From Herbiconiux sp. SALV-R1 (lineage in GTDB: Bacteria > Actinomycetota > Actinomycetes > Actinomycetales > Microbacteriaceae): a DNA stretch of 64,000 nucleotides. Positions within the stretch are counted from its first letter, which is position 1. Each line of letters starts with the position of its first letter. The stretch spans positions 2,666,001 to 2,730,000 of the forward strand of contig NZ_CP053344.1 of the NCBI RefSeq assembly GCF_013113715.1, given 5' to 3'. Of this stretch, positions 1 through 8,681 are shown piece by piece. The notes below the pieces were generated by a model. The model was not told the origin of the DNA. It ran no database searches and saw only the letters and a list, made by a program, of their open reading frames with translations. A program made the translations under genes and the position numbers.

Positions 1-289
1 CGAGATCGTCGACGAGGAGCTCGCGCTGCCCGTCGACCTCGCGCGGCTGCGCCGCAGGTTTCTCTACTTCCGCTCGGTCGCCGCCTACACGGCGCGCATC
101 GCCGAGCGCTTCGCCGAGGCCTCCTACGACAACGAGCTCATCAGGGCCCGACGCGCCTACAAGGTCGTCGAGGCCGTCGACACGGGCGCCGCACGCGCGC
201 GCCAGGTGCGCGGACAGGTGCAGGAGCTCGGCCCGAAGGGCGTGCTGCGCGCCATCAAGCGGCGGCTGCCGGGCGGCAAGGAGCGGTAG
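1..289 (+). CDS. C-terminal end of an unidentified protein
   Basis: The reading frame is open from base 2 to the TAG at 287-289, giving about 95 residues; the start lies outside the window. The tail is rich in Arg, Ala and Glu, looks helical and ends in a basic KRRLPGGKER segment. It has no transmembrane segment and no motif I recognise. It converges on a glycosyltransferase gene and lies at the edge of a polysaccharide locus, so a glycan-related role is possible, but that is context only. Confidence 0.7.
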   Translation, partial: EIVDEELALPVDLARLRRRFLYFRSVAAYTARIAERFAEASYDNELIRARRAYKVVEAVDTGAARARQVRGQVQELGPKGVLRAIKRRLPGGKER

Positions 290-297
290 GCCACCGC

Positions 298-314
298 CCG
301 GGCGCGTTGCCCGG
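298..314. terminator. Short GC hairpin between convergent genes
   Basis: CCGGGC (298-303) and GCCCGG (309-314) form a 6-bp stem with a 5-nt loop in the 44-bp gap between two converging genes. There is no T tract, so termination is inferred from position. Confidence 0.3.
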
Positions 315-333
315 CGCGGCTCGGCCCGCGGCG

Positions 334-1416
334 TCAGCGGGCGAAGTCGGCGAACACGCGGCGGCGGGCGGCGGCGCTCGTGCGCCGACGTTCCCGCAGC
401 AGCGCGGGGGTCAGTCGCAGCACGCTGACGAAGTAGAGCCTCCACCCCGCGCGGGAGAGGAACGCACCCGACCCCGGGCCGCGACCGTGGTGACGCATGC
501 CGCGCACCGCATCCGTCGCCGCCCGCGCCGCCGTGCGCGCCAGCACCGCCAGCACCGCGCGCCCTGGCGCGTTCTTCAGCATCGTGAGACTGCGATTGCG
601 GATGCTGTAGGTGCGCACCAGCGGCGAGTCGTGGTCGCTCGACCCGGCATGGCGGTGCACCACCCGCGCGCCGGGCTCGTAGACGATGTCGTAGCCGGCG
701 AGGCGCATCCGCCACGACAGGTCGACGTCTTCGTAGTACATGAAGAAGCGGGTGTCGAGGCCGCCGAGCTCGTCGAGCACCCGACGGCGCAGGAACACCG
801 CACCCCCGGTGAAGGCGAACAGGCGGGGAGACGACGGATGCGCGGGCCCGGCCTCCGTGGGCCGCAGCCAGTCGCGGTCGTAGCAGTTGCCGGAACGCGT
901 CAGCACGACCCCGGTGCTGTTCGTGAGCTCGACGCCCCCGGCAGCCCCGTCGGGGAGACGCAGCCAGCGCTCGCCGTCGATGCCGACCAGCGTGCCCGTG
1001 CCCGAGCGCTCGGCGGAGCCGGCGGGGCGGTAGCGCCCCTCGAGCACGACGTGGGCGGCCACGGCGGCGACAGTGGGCGGCTCGGCGGCGAGCCGCGCGA
1101 GGCCCGCCCGCAGGAAGTCCGCGTCGGCCACGGCGTCGTTGTTGAGCAGCACGATCACCTCGCCCGAGGCGCGGGCGATGCCGCTGGTCACCCCGCCCGC
1201 GAAGCCCTCGTTGCCCGGGTTCACGACGACGACGGCCTCGGGCACGCGGGTGCTCCAGAAGGCTTCGGCGTCGGGGCCCGCCTCGTTCTCGACGATGACG
1301 ATCTCGGCGCCCTGCCCCCGCACCGACTCCACGGCCCGCTCGGTGAGGGCGGGCTGCCGCCAGTTCACGATCACGACGCTGGTCGAGGGCGTCGGAGCGC
1401 CCGAGTTCTCTGCCAC
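334..1416 (-). CDS. Family 2 glycosyltransferase (rhamnosyltransferase-like)
   Basis: A 360-aa cytoplasmic GT-A enzyme that would transfer a nucleotide-activated sugar to a growing lipid-linked glycan. The N-terminus has the GT2 opening beta strand (SVVIVNWRQP). The nucleotide/metal region NNDAVADADF lies near residue 92, and the C-terminal half has FMYYEDVDLSWRMRLAGYD followed by the VVHRHAGSS segment typical of the WbbL/RfbF-like branch. It starts at GTG 1416; a TAGGAT -10 box lies just upstream (1431-1426). It is divergent from the GT2-GT4 fusion gene. The acceptor and sugar donor cannot be read from sequence; rhamnose is plausible because the window encodes dTDP-rhamnose synthesis. Confidence 0.9.
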   Translation of the reverse strand: MAENSGAPTPSTSVVIVNWRQPALTERAVESVRGQGAEIVIVENEAGPDAEAFWSTRVPEAVVVVNPGNEGFAGGVTSGIARASGEVIVLLNNDAVADADFLRAGLARLAAEPPTVAAVAAHVVLEGRYRPAGSAERSGTGTLVGIDGERWLRLPDGAAGGVELTNSTGVVLTRSGNCYDRDWLRPTEAGPAHPSSPRLFAFTGGAVFLRRRVLDELGGLDTRFFMYYEDVDLSWRMRLAGYDIVYEPGARVVHRHAGSSDHDSPLVRTYSIRNRSLTMLKNAPGRAVLAVLARTAARAATDAVRGMRHHGRGPGSGAFLSRAGWRLYFVSVLRLTPALLRERRRTSAAARRRVFADFAR

Positions 1417-1425
1417 GGTTCCCCG

Positions 1426-1457
1426 ATCCTATCCGTTCAGGGAGCACGCCCTAGAGT
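1426..1457. promoter_or_regulatory. Divergent promoters between two glycosyltransferase genes
   Basis: TAGGAT reads on the minus strand at 1431-1426, nine nt before the GTG of the left gene. TAGAGT reads on the plus strand at 1452-1457, giving a leader of about 40 nt for the right gene, which has an AGGAG ribosome site at 1490-1494. No convincing -35 box was seen. Confidence 0.4.
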
Positions 1458-1503
1458 GGACAGGGCCACGAGCGCCCGTCACGAACAGCAGGAGCCCGCA
1501 CCC

Positions 1504-4059
1504 ATGATCTCTTCCACCGGCTCGGTCTCGGTCGTCGTCGTCAACTTCCGCGGCGCCGACGACACCATCGAGTGCGTCACGCAGACGCTCGCGCTCCCCT
1601 CGAAGCCGGGCGCGCTCGAGGTGGTGGTCGTCGAGAACGGCTCGGGCGACGACAGCCTGGCCCGGCTCACCGCCGCGTTCTCGGGCGACAAGCGGGTGCG
1701 CATCGTCACGAGCAAGGAGAACCTCGGCTTCACCGGCGGCTCGAACCTCGGTGCCGCCTCGGCCAAGGGCGAGTTCCTCGCCTTCCTCAACAACGACGCC
1801 AAGCCCGACGCCGCCTGGATCGACAAGGCGCTCGAGCAGTTCGACGTCTCCCCCGCCGTCGCGGCCGTCGGCAGCAAGGTGCTCGACTGGGAGGGTCGCA
1901 TCATCGACTTCGCCGGCCCCGGGCTCACCTGGTTCGGCATGGGCTTCAAGCCGAACCTCGGCAAGCCCGACGGCCCCGGTTTCGACGAGCCCCGCGACAT
2001 CCTGTTCGGCACCGGATCGGCCCTGTTCGTGCGCCGCTCCGTGTTCGCCGAAGTGGGCGGCTTCGACGAGCGCCTGTTCATGTTCTACGACGACGTCGAC
2101 CTCGGCTGGCGGCTCACCCTCCGCGGCTACCGCGTGCGCTTCGCCCCCGAGTCGATCGTGCGGCACCGCCACCACGGCTCGATGTCGTCGTTCGGCCAGT
2201 ACCGCGAGGACTACCTGCTCGAGCGCAACGCCCTCATCGTGCTCTACAAGAACATCGGCGACGAGAACCTCGGCACCTACCTCGCGGGGGCACTCGCCCT
2301 GGCGTCGCGGCGGGCCGTCGCCGAGACGGGGGTCGACTCCGAGTCGTTCGACATCCGCCGGGCCGGGGGTGCGGAGGAGAAGAGCGACGACCAGTCCACC
2401 CCGAAGAAGGTGCTCACCAGCGTGTTCGGCGCCGACCGCTTCGTGGCCGAGCTGCCCTCCCTGGCACCCGACCGTGCCGCCATCCAGTCCACGCGCATCC
2501 GCACCGACACCGAGGTGTTCCGGCTCGCCGACGGCTTCTTCTCGCCGCTGTCGATGAACCAGGGCTACCTCGACGGCTACGAGGCCGTCGTGAACGCGCT
2601 CGGCATCCGCGAGTCGACCCAGAAGACGCGCATCCTCGTCATCACCGGCGACACGATCGGCGCGAAGATGGCGGGGCCGGCGCTGCGCGCCTGGAAGATC
2701 AGCCAGGCGCTCTCGGCCGAGCACGAGGTGCGACTGGTCACCTGGACGAGCGCGAATCGCACCAGCCCCGACTTCGAGGTGCACCACGTGGGCCTGCAGA
2801 ACGAGCGGCAGATGCGGGTGCACGAGGAGTGGGCCGACGTCATCTTCTTCCAGGGCTACGCGCTGCGGCACTTCACCACGCTGCAGGCCTCGTCGAAGAT
2901 CATGATCGCCGACATCTACGACCCGATGCACCTCGAGCAGCTCGAGCAGGGCCGCGAGCACGGCAAGATCCGCTGGAACCACCAGGTCGCCTCGGCCACC
3001 GAGGTGCTCAACCAGCAGCTCGAGCGGGCCGACTTCTTCCTCTGCGCCTCCGAGCGGCAGCGGCTGTTCTGGCTCGGCCAGCTCGCCGCCCTCGGCCGGG
3101 TGAACGCCGACAACTACGCAGCCGACGACAAGCTCGAGAACCTCATCGCGCTCGCGCCGTTCGGCCTCGACTCGACTCCCCCGCAGCACACCCGCAAGAC
3201 GCTCCGCGGCGTGGTGCCCGGCATCGGCGAGAACGACAAGGTCGTCATCTGGGGCGGCGGCATCTACAACTGGTTCGACACGCTCACCCTGGTGCGGGCG
3301 ATCGGCAAGGTGGCCGAGACGCACGACGACATCCGCCTGTTCTTCCTCGGCGTCGCGCACCCGAACCCCGAGGTGCCCGAGATGGCGATCGTGCAGCAGA
3401 CCAGGCGGCTCGCCGAAGAGCTCGGGCTCACCGGCAAGAACGTCTTCTTCAACGACACCTGGGTCGACCTCGACGACCGGCAGAACTATCTGCTCGAAGC
3501 GGATGCGGGGGTCTCCACCCATTTCGACCACATCGAGACGACGTTCTCGTTCCGCACGCGCATCCTCGACTACCTCTGGGCGAACCTGCCCATCGTCACC
3601 ACCGGCGGCGACTCGTTCGGCGACCTGGTGGCTGCCGAGGGGCTCGGCGTGGCCGTGCCGGAGCGGGATGTGGATGCTCTCGCCGCCGCGCTCGAGAGCG
3701 TGCTCTACGACCCGGCGGCGAACGCCGCGGCGCGCGCCGCGGTGACCCGGGTGCGCGAGGACTTCACCTGGGAGCGCGTGCTCGAGCCCCTGCTCGAGTT
3801 CTGCCGCAACCCGGAGCCCGCGCCCGACCGCGCGCTTGAGCTCATCGGCGCCGCCGCAGGCCGGCCCACCGGCCGCTCCCGCGCCGGCTTCCAGGTGGAA
3901 CTGTCGAAGGAGGAGAAGTTCCACCGCATCGCGTCGGGCCGCCACGGCCTCCGCCGCGACCTCGCGCTCGCCCGCTACTACGTGTTCGAGGGCGGCGTGC
4001 CCATGCTCCGCGAGAAGGTCACCTCCCGCCTCTCCTCCCGCACCGGTAAGGGCTCCTGA
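1504..4059 (+). CDS. Bifunctional GT2-GT4 glycosyltransferase
   Basis: An 851-aa protein with two catalytic modules. Residues about 1-280 are a GT2 domain (SVVVVNFRGADD, then FLNNDAKPDAAW, then FMFYDDVDLGWRLTLRGYR and a VRHRHHGSMSS segment). After a linker, residues about 375-790 are a GT-B fold module (ILVITGDTIGAKMAGPALR, the VVIWGGGIYNWFD strand of the second Rossmann half, and a late acidic region). It may add two successive sugars to the same glycan. The start at ATG 1504 is chosen from AGGAG at 1490-1494, 9 nt upstream; the frame stays open further upstream but that part is antisense to the neighbouring gene. A second GT2-GT4 chimera lies at 12927-15140. Confidence 0.88.
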   Translation: MISSTGSVSVVVVNFRGADDTIECVTQTLALPSKPGALEVVVVENGSGDDSLARLTAAFSGDKRVRIVTSKENLGFTGGSNLGAASAKGEFLAFLNNDAKPDAAWIDKALEQFDVSPAVAAVGSKVLDWEGRIIDFAGPGLTWFGMGFKPNLGKPDGPGFDEPRDILFGTGSALFVRRSVFAEVGGFDERLFMFYDDVDLGWRLTLRGYRVRFAPESIVRHRHHGSMSSFGQYREDYLLERNALIVLYKNIGDENLGTYLAGALALASRRAVAETGVDSESFDIRRAGGAEEKSDDQSTPKKVLTSVFGADRFVAELPSLAPDRAAIQSTRIRTDTEVFRLADGFFSPLSMNQGYLDGYEAVVNALGIRESTQKTRILVITGDTIGAKMAGPALRAWKISQALSAEHEVRLVTWTSANRTSPDFEVHHVGLQNERQMRVHEEWADVIFFQGYALRHFTTLQASSKIMIADIYDPMHLEQLEQGREHGKIRWNHQVASATEVLNQQLERADFFLCASERQRLFWLGQLAALGRVNADNYAADDKLENLIALAPFGLDSTPPQHTRKTLRGVVPGIGENDKVVIWGGGIYNWFDTLTLVRAIGKVAETHDDIRLFFLGVAHPNPEVPEMAIVQQTRRLAEELGLTGKNVFFNDTWVDLDDRQNYLLEADAGVSTHFDHIETTFSFRTRILDYLWANLPIVTTGGDSFGDLVAAEGLGVAVPERDVDALAAALESVLYDPAANAAARAAVTRVREDFTWERVLEPLLEFCRNPEPAPDRALELIGAAAGRPTGRSRAGFQVELSKEEKFHRIASGRHGLRRDLALARYYVFEGGVPMLREKVTSRLSSRTGKGS

Positions 4060-4071
4060 GGCGGCGTCGAG

Positions 4072-4120
4072 AGAGCGCAAAAGGCCCCCATCAGCGAGCT
4101 GAGGGGGCCTTTCGCGCTCT
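4072..4120. terminator. Strong bidirectional terminator
   Basis: AGAGCGC (4072-4078) pairs with GCGCTCT (4114-4120), and AAAGGCCCCC pairs with GGGGGCCTTT just inside it. The hairpin is near-perfect, about 18 bp, with a short loop, a T run on one side and A/T-rich stem bases. It sits between converging genes and can serve both strands. Confidence 0.85.
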
Positions 4121-4135
4121 TTCGGCGGGCGGGGG

Positions 4136-4897
4136 TTACCCGTGGCCGCCCTCGCGCTCGCCGGCGGAGCCGAGCGAGTCGAGGTAGGCCTGGATGGTGG
4201 GGTCGGCCTCGCCGGCTGTCACCAGATGGCCGTGGTTGAGCCAGGCGGCGTGGTCGCACATGTCGCGCACCATCTCCATCGAGTGGCTCACCAGGATGAC
4301 GGTGCGGCCCTTGTCGCGGAGCTCGGAGAACTTACGGCGGCACTTGTCCTGGAACTCGGCGTCACCGACCGCGAGTACCTCGTCGACCACGAGGATCTGC
4401 GGGTCGACATTGATGGCGATCGAGAAGCCGAGGCGCACGTACATGCCCGAGGAGTAGTTCTTCACCGGCTGGTCGATGAACTCCGCGACACCCGAGAAGT
4501 CGACGATCTCGTCGTACTTCGCCTGGATCTCCTTGCGGCTCATGCCGAGGATCGACCCGTTGAGGAAGATGTTCTCGCGGCCCGACAGCTCGGGGTGGAA
4601 CCCGGAGCCGACCTCGAGCAGCGCCGCCACCTTGCCATAGGGCGTGATGCTGCCCTTCTCGGGGTAGTAGATCTTCGCCAGGCACTTCAGCAGGGTCGAC
4701 TTGCCCGAGCCGTTGCTCCCGATGAGGCCGAAGGTCGAGCCCTCCGGCACGTCGAAGGAGACGTCTTGCAGGGCCCAGAAGTCCTCGTGCACGGAGCGGC
4801 GACCGCGCATGACGGTGGCCTTCAGGGTCTGGTTGCGTTCTTTGTAGAGCCGGAAGCGCTTGCTGACGTTCTCGACTCTCACGGCGAGCTCGGTCAC
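4136..4897 (-). CDS. ABC transporter ATPase for polysaccharide export (Wzt/TagH type)
   Basis: A 253-aa nucleotide-binding subunit powering export of an undecaprenyl-linked glycan. It has Walker A GSNGSGKST near residue 60, the signature YSSGMYVRLGF in place of LSGGQ (typical of the Wzt/TagH/RfbE subfamily) and Walker B ILVVDEVLAVGD followed by the H-loop VSHSM. It lacks the long C-terminal carbohydrate-binding domain of some Wzt proteins, so export is probably not coupled to a terminal cap recognised by this subunit. The GTG start at 4897 overlaps the permease stop by four bases (GTGA), so the two are translationally coupled. Confidence 0.95.
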   Translation of the reverse strand: MTELAVRVENVSKRFRLYKERNQTLKATVMRGRRSVHEDFWALQDVSFDVPEGSTFGLIGSNGSGKSTLLKCLAKIYYPEKGSITPYGKVAALLEVGSGFHPELSGRENIFLNGSILGMSRKEIQAKYDEIVDFSGVAEFIDQPVKNYSSGMYVRLGFSIAINVDPQILVVDEVLAVGDAEFQDKCRRKFSELRDKGRTVILVSHSMEMVRDMCDHAAWLNHGHLVTAGEADPTIQAYLDSLGSAGEREGGHG

Positions 4898-5730
4898 AGG
4901 AGTTCAGCCAGTCCTTTCTCGCTGCGCCGGAACACCAGGATGCCGATGGTGAGCGACACGGCGGCCCAGATGACGCAGACCAGGAAGTCTCCCCAGTCGG
5001 GCCAGCGGGCGTCGTAGAGCAGCTGCCGGAAGACGGAGACGAACCGCTCCATCGGGTTGAGCTGGTAGATGTCGAGCAGGGTGATGTTCGACCCGAACAG
5101 ACCCCCGATGTCACGCGACTGCGTGGCGACGAGGTTGATGGGGTACACGATCGGGGTGAGGTACATCCAGATCTGCATGATGATGCTCATGAAGTACTGG
5201 GTGTCGCGGAAGTGCACGTTCGCCACGGCGAGCATGAGCGCCACGCCGGTGGCGAAGACCGCGAGCACGACCATGAGCAGGAGCGCCAGCGGCAGGAACG
5301 GCAGCACGAAGGCGCCGGCGATGCTGAGGGCGACGACGAGCACCGCCATCTCGAACAGCCAGTTGAAGCCCACCGAGCCGACGTACGACAGCGGCAGCAC
5401 GATGCGCGAGAAGTAGACCTTCTGCACCAGCCCCGCGTTCAGCAGCAGCGAGCCCATGCCGGAGTTCACGACGTTCTGGAAGAACGTCCACGGCAGCAGG
5501 CCGCAGAGCAGCCACAGCGCGAACACGTTGAGGCCCGAGGGGTCTCCAGGGTCGGGCTGCACGCGGAAGATGAAGGCGAACACGAAGGTGTACACCACCA
5601 TCGCGGCGAGCGGGTTCGCGAGCGACCAGAGCTGACCGAAGATGGTGCGCTTGTACTGACCCCGGATCTCGCGGAGCGTCAGATTCGCCAGGAGCTCCCG
5701 TGATCCGAAGACTTCTTTCAGGTATCCCAT
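4894..5730 (-). CDS. ABC-2 type polysaccharide export permease (Wzm/TagG type)
   Basis: A 278-aa integral membrane protein with about six membrane helices. The N-terminal LTLREIRGQYKRTIFGQLW stretch is the conserved amphipathic element of Wzm/TagG permeases, and residues about 75-130 contain the GLLPWTFFQNVV and AGLVQKVYFSRIVLPL segments. Together with the ATPase encoded directly downstream it forms the channel for a lipid-linked polysaccharide made by the surrounding glycosyltransferases. It starts at ATG 5730 and is divergent from the next glycosyltransferase operon. Confidence 0.95.
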   Translation of the reverse strand: MGYLKEVFGSRELLANLTLREIRGQYKRTIFGQLWSLANPLAAMVVYTFVFAFIFRVQPDPGDPSGLNVFALWLLCGLLPWTFFQNVVNSGMGSLLLNAGLVQKVYFSRIVLPLSYVGSVGFNWLFEMAVLVVALSIAGAFVLPFLPLALLLMVVLAVFATGVALMLAVANVHFRDTQYFMSIIMQIWMYLTPIVYPINLVATQSRDIGGLFGSNITLLDIYQLNPMERFVSVFRQLLYDARWPDWGDFLVCVIWAAVSLTIGILVFRRSEKGLAELL

Positions 5731-5782
5731 TCATCCTCGCTCGGTCGCACATCAGGGCGCGCGACCGCGAACAACGATAGCC

Positions 5783-5797
5783 TAAAGTTGGTGGGTG
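5783..5797 (+). promoter_or_regulatory. Leaderless promoter of the three-gene glycosyltransferase operon
   Basis: TAAAGT at 5783-5788 is followed by 6 nt and the GTG start at 5795. The spacing puts the expected transcription start on the start codon. There is no Shine-Dalgarno sequence. Confidence 0.5.
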
Positions 5798-6925
5798 TCC
5801 CCTGAACCGCGCGTGCTCCTCGACGCGACCTCCATCCCGCCGTCGCGCGGCGGGGTCGCCCGGTTCATCGCCGGAGTCGCCACGGGCCTGCACCAGGCGG
5901 GTCGCACCATCGACGTGGTGGTGAAGGAGCGCGACCGCGACTTCCTCCGCGAGACCGCCCCCTCGCACCGCTACCACCTCGCCCCGAAGCAGGTCGACAG
6001 CCGCGGCGGCCGCTTTGTCTGGGAGCAGACCGGCCTGCCCAGGCTCGCCGAGCGGCTCGGCTGCACGGTCATCCACTCCCCGCACTACACCTTCCCGCTC
6101 ACCACCCGCGCGCGCCGCGTGGTGACGGTGCACGACGCCACCTTCTTCGGCTCGCCCGAGGTGCACTCGCGCCTCAAGGCGACCTTCTTCCGGCGCTGGA
6201 CGCGCTGGGCCTGCCGCCTCGCCGACGAGCTGGTGACCGTGAGCGAGGCCACCGCCACCGAGCTCCGCCGGCACGTGCCCGCCATCAGGCCCCGGATGTC
6301 GGTGGCGCGACTCGGGGTCGACCGCGAGGTGTTCCATCCCCCGACCCTCGACGCCGTCGACCGGGTCAGGCAGAAGCTCGGGCTCGCGGGCGAGGCCGAC
6401 TGGATCGCCTTCCTCGGCACCATCGAGCCCCGCAAGAACGTTCCCGCCCTCCTTCGCGCCGTGCAGGCGGTGCGGGCCGCCGACCCCTCGGCTCCCCCGC
6501 TCGCCCTCTCCGGCTCGCGCGGGTGGGACGAGGAGGCGATCGCCCTGCTCGAGACCGGTGCCGACGGCGTGATCGAGGCGGGCTACCTGCCGCTCGACCT
6601 CCTCTCGGCCTTCCTCGGCGGCTCGCGGCTCGTGGTGTACCCGAGCCTCGGCGAGGGCTTCGGCCTCCCGGTGCTCGAGGCGATGGCCTCCGGAGCCCCG
6701 GTGCTCACCACCCGCCGCCTCTCCATCCCCGAGGTGGGCGGCGACGCCGTCGCCTACAGCGAGCCCGACAGCGACTCCCTCACCGCCGCCATCCAGGCGC
6801 TGCTCGCCGACGACGCCGAGCGCGAGCGCCTCGCCGCCGACGGCCTCGCCCGCAGCGCCGCCTTCACCTGGCTCGCCTGCGCCGAGATCTACCTCGCCGC
6901 CTACGACGGAGCCGCCGCCGCATGA
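5795..6925 (+). CDS. Family 4 glycosyltransferase (mannosyltransferase-like)
   Basis: A 376-aa GT-B enzyme. The N-terminal Rossmann half begins VLLDATSIPPSRGGVARFIAG, which is the acceptor-side glycine loop. The C-terminal half has FLGTIEPRKN near residue 210 and the nucleotide-sugar binding region YPSLGEGFGLPVLEAMASG near residue 282, where the E-x7-E pattern of GT4 enzymes is intact. The GTG at 5795 is chosen because the -10 box TAAAGT lies exactly 6 nt upstream. Its stop overlaps the next start by four bases (ATGA), making it the first gene of a three-glycosyltransferase operon. Confidence 0.92.
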   Translation: MSPEPRVLLDATSIPPSRGGVARFIAGVATGLHQAGRTIDVVVKERDRDFLRETAPSHRYHLAPKQVDSRGGRFVWEQTGLPRLAERLGCTVIHSPHYTFPLTTRARRVVTVHDATFFGSPEVHSRLKATFFRRWTRWACRLADELVTVSEATATELRRHVPAIRPRMSVARLGVDREVFHPPTLDAVDRVRQKLGLAGEADWIAFLGTIEPRKNVPALLRAVQAVRAADPSAPPLALSGSRGWDEEAIALLETGADGVIEAGYLPLDLLSAFLGGSRLVVYPSLGEGFGLPVLEAMASGAPVLTTRRLSIPEVGGDAVAYSEPDSDSLTAAIQALLADDAERERLAADGLARSAAFTWLACAEIYLAAYDGAAAA

Positions 6926-7848
6926 CCCCGCCGCCCCCCGCCACCGATCCGGCCACCGACCCCCAGGGCGCCCACGCGCCGGGGGCCCGGCAGACCGGCA
7001 CCCTGGCCGTGGTCACGGTGAGCTACGCCTCCGAGTCGGTGCTGCCCGGGTTCCTCGGGTCGATCGAGCAGGCGACGGCCGCGCATCCGCTCGTCGTCGT
7101 CGCCGACAACAAGCCGGGTGCCGTGGGCCCGTCGCCCGCCGCGAGCCTCGCCGAGCAGCACGGCGCCACCTATGTGCCGCTGCCCGCCAACCCGGGTTAC
7201 GGCGGCGGGATGAACGCTGCCGTCGCCGCGCTGCCCGCCTCGGTGGAATGGGTGCTCATCTCGAACCCCGACATCGTGCTGCACCCCGGTGCGCTCGATC
7301 TGCTGGTGGCGACCGGAGCATCCGCCGCCGACATCGGCTCGGTGGGCCCCCAGGTGCTCACCGACGGGGTCACCTACCCCTCGGCGCGCTCGGTGCCGTC
7401 GCTGCGCAACGGCATCGGCCACGCCCTCTTCGCCCGCGTCTGGCCCGAGAACCCCTGGACGAAGCGCTACCACGCCGGCTCCCCCGAGGCGGGCGCCGCC
7501 GACGTCGGCTGGCTCTCCGGTTCGTGCCTGCTCGTGCGGCGCACAGCCTTCGAGCAGCTCGGCGGTTTCGACGAGAGCTACTTCATGTACTTCGAAGACG
7601 TCGACCTCGGCTACCGGCTCGGCAAGGCCGGCTGGCGCAACCGCTACGAGCCCGCCGCCGTGGTGGAGCACTCGGGCGGGCACTCGACGGTGAACGAGTC
7701 GGCCGTGATGATCGCCGCGCACCACAAGAGCGCCTACCGCTTCCTCTCGCAGAAGTACCGGGGGCCGCTACTGTTCCCGCTGCGACTCGCCCTGCGGGCG
7801 GGCCTCGCCGTGCGCACCCGACTCGAGACCAGGGGGAAGAGGGCATGA
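6922..7848 (+). CDS. WbbL-like family 2 glycosyltransferase
   Basis: A 308-aa GT2 enzyme that resembles the actinobacterial rhamnosyltransferase WbbL, which adds rhamnose to decaprenyl-diphosphate-GlcNAc. It has a disordered Pro/Ala-rich N-terminus of about 30 residues, VVTVSYASESVLPGFLGSI, the ISNPDIVLHPGA nucleotide/metal segment, and SYFMYFEDVDLGYRLGKAG with VVEHSGGHS near the C-terminus. ATG 6922 overlaps the upstream stop (ATGA). The link to WbbL is inferred from motifs and from the rml genes nearby; the actual sugar is not proven. Confidence 0.88.
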   Translation: MTPPPPATDPATDPQGAHAPGARQTGTLAVVTVSYASESVLPGFLGSIEQATAAHPLVVVADNKPGAVGPSPAASLAEQHGATYVPLPANPGYGGGMNAAVAALPASVEWVLISNPDIVLHPGALDLLVATGASAADIGSVGPQVLTDGVTYPSARSVPSLRNGIGHALFARVWPENPWTKRYHAGSPEAGAADVGWLSGSCLLVRRTAFEQLGGFDESYFMYFEDVDLGYRLGKAGWRNRYEPAAVVEHSGGHSTVNESAVMIAAHHKSAYRFLSQKYRGPLLFPLRLALRAGLAVRTRLETRGKRA

Positions 7849-8666
7849 GCGCCGTCGACACCGCACGCAGGCTCGCCAAGCGCGTCATCCGCCGCCGTCT
7901 GCTGCACGGCCACTACCGCAGCACGCGGGTGCACTACCAGGAGACCACCGGCCGCGAGGTGCCCGTGACGATGTGCCTGTGGAACCGGCCCACCCGCCTC
8001 ATCGACATGCTGCGCTCCCTCGACGGGCAGGACCACCCCGACGGCGTCACCCTGCACATCTGGAACAGCAACAAGCTCGACCACGAGTTCTACCTCGGCG
8101 TGCTGCGCGAGTTCCGCGCCACGGGTGCCCTGAAGAGCGTGCAGATCGTGCGCACCCCCTACAACCTCGGCTCCATGGGCAGGTTCTACCTGGCCCGGGA
8201 GCACGCCAAGGCCTACGGGCCGGGCCCGGTGATCGTGGTCGACGACGACGAGAACCTGCAGCCGGGCTTCGTGAGCGCGGCGCGCGCCGCCTACGCCCCC
8301 GACGTCGTGGCCGCCTGGTGGGCCTTCGAGGTGGGGCGGGAGTACTACGACCGCAAGCCCGCCGACGTCGGCGGGCCGGTCGACCACGTCGGCCCCGGCG
8401 GCATGATCTGCGACTCCTCGATCTTCCTCGACGACGAGTTCTTCACGACACTGCCCGAGCGGTTCTGGTTCGTCGACGACCTCTGGTTCACCTGGTACGC
8501 CAAGAAGCTCGGCAAGCGGCTCGAGAAGCTCGACGTCGAGATCGAGTTCGTGATGGACGAGACGAACCAGTCGTACGGCCTGTTCGACCTCAAGCTCGAG
8601 TTCTTCGCCCAGCTCTACCCCGAACTCGTCGGCACCCCGCCGAAGTTCGAGTTCCCCGAGGGCTGA
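7845..8666 (+). CDS. GT-A fold glycosyltransferase, third gene of the operon
   Basis: A 273-aa protein with a basic N-terminus (RRLAKRVIRRRLLHGHYR) that could lie on the membrane surface, then a glycosyltransferase-like core: VTMCLWNRPTRLIDMLRSL, a repeat-like VQIVRTPYNLGSMGRF, the acidic metal site VIVVDDDENLQPGF near residue 134, and FWFVDDLWFTWYAKKLG. The first Met overlaps the upstream stop (ATGA at 7845-7848). The GT2 family assignment is moderate because the motifs are less canonical than in its two neighbours. It converges on the CapD-like gene with only 15 bp between. Confidence 0.8.
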   Translation: MSAVDTARRLAKRVIRRRLLHGHYRSTRVHYQETTGREVPVTMCLWNRPTRLIDMLRSLDGQDHPDGVTLHIWNSNKLDHEFYLGVLREFRATGALKSVQIVRTPYNLGSMGRFYLAREHAKAYGPGPVIVVDDDENLQPGFVSAARAAYAPDVVAAWWAFEVGREYYDRKPADVGGPVDHVGPGGMICDSSIFLDDEFFTTLPERFWFVDDLWFTWYAKKLGKRLEKLDVEIEFVMDETNQSYGLFDLKLEFFAQLYPELVGTPPKFEFPEG

Positions 8667-8681
8667 GACCCGGGCGCCCGG

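Noticed and set aside
307-1503. Upstream extension of the first GT2-GT4 protein
   Set aside because: This part is antisense to a GT2 gene; a ribosome site and promoter support the start at 1504.
1429-4080. 883-codon open frame on the minus strand opposite the first GT2-GT4 gene
   Set aside because: It is antisense to a well-supported enzyme; its translation is a Glu/Val/His/Gly-rich low-complexity string, as expected from high-GC codons read backwards.
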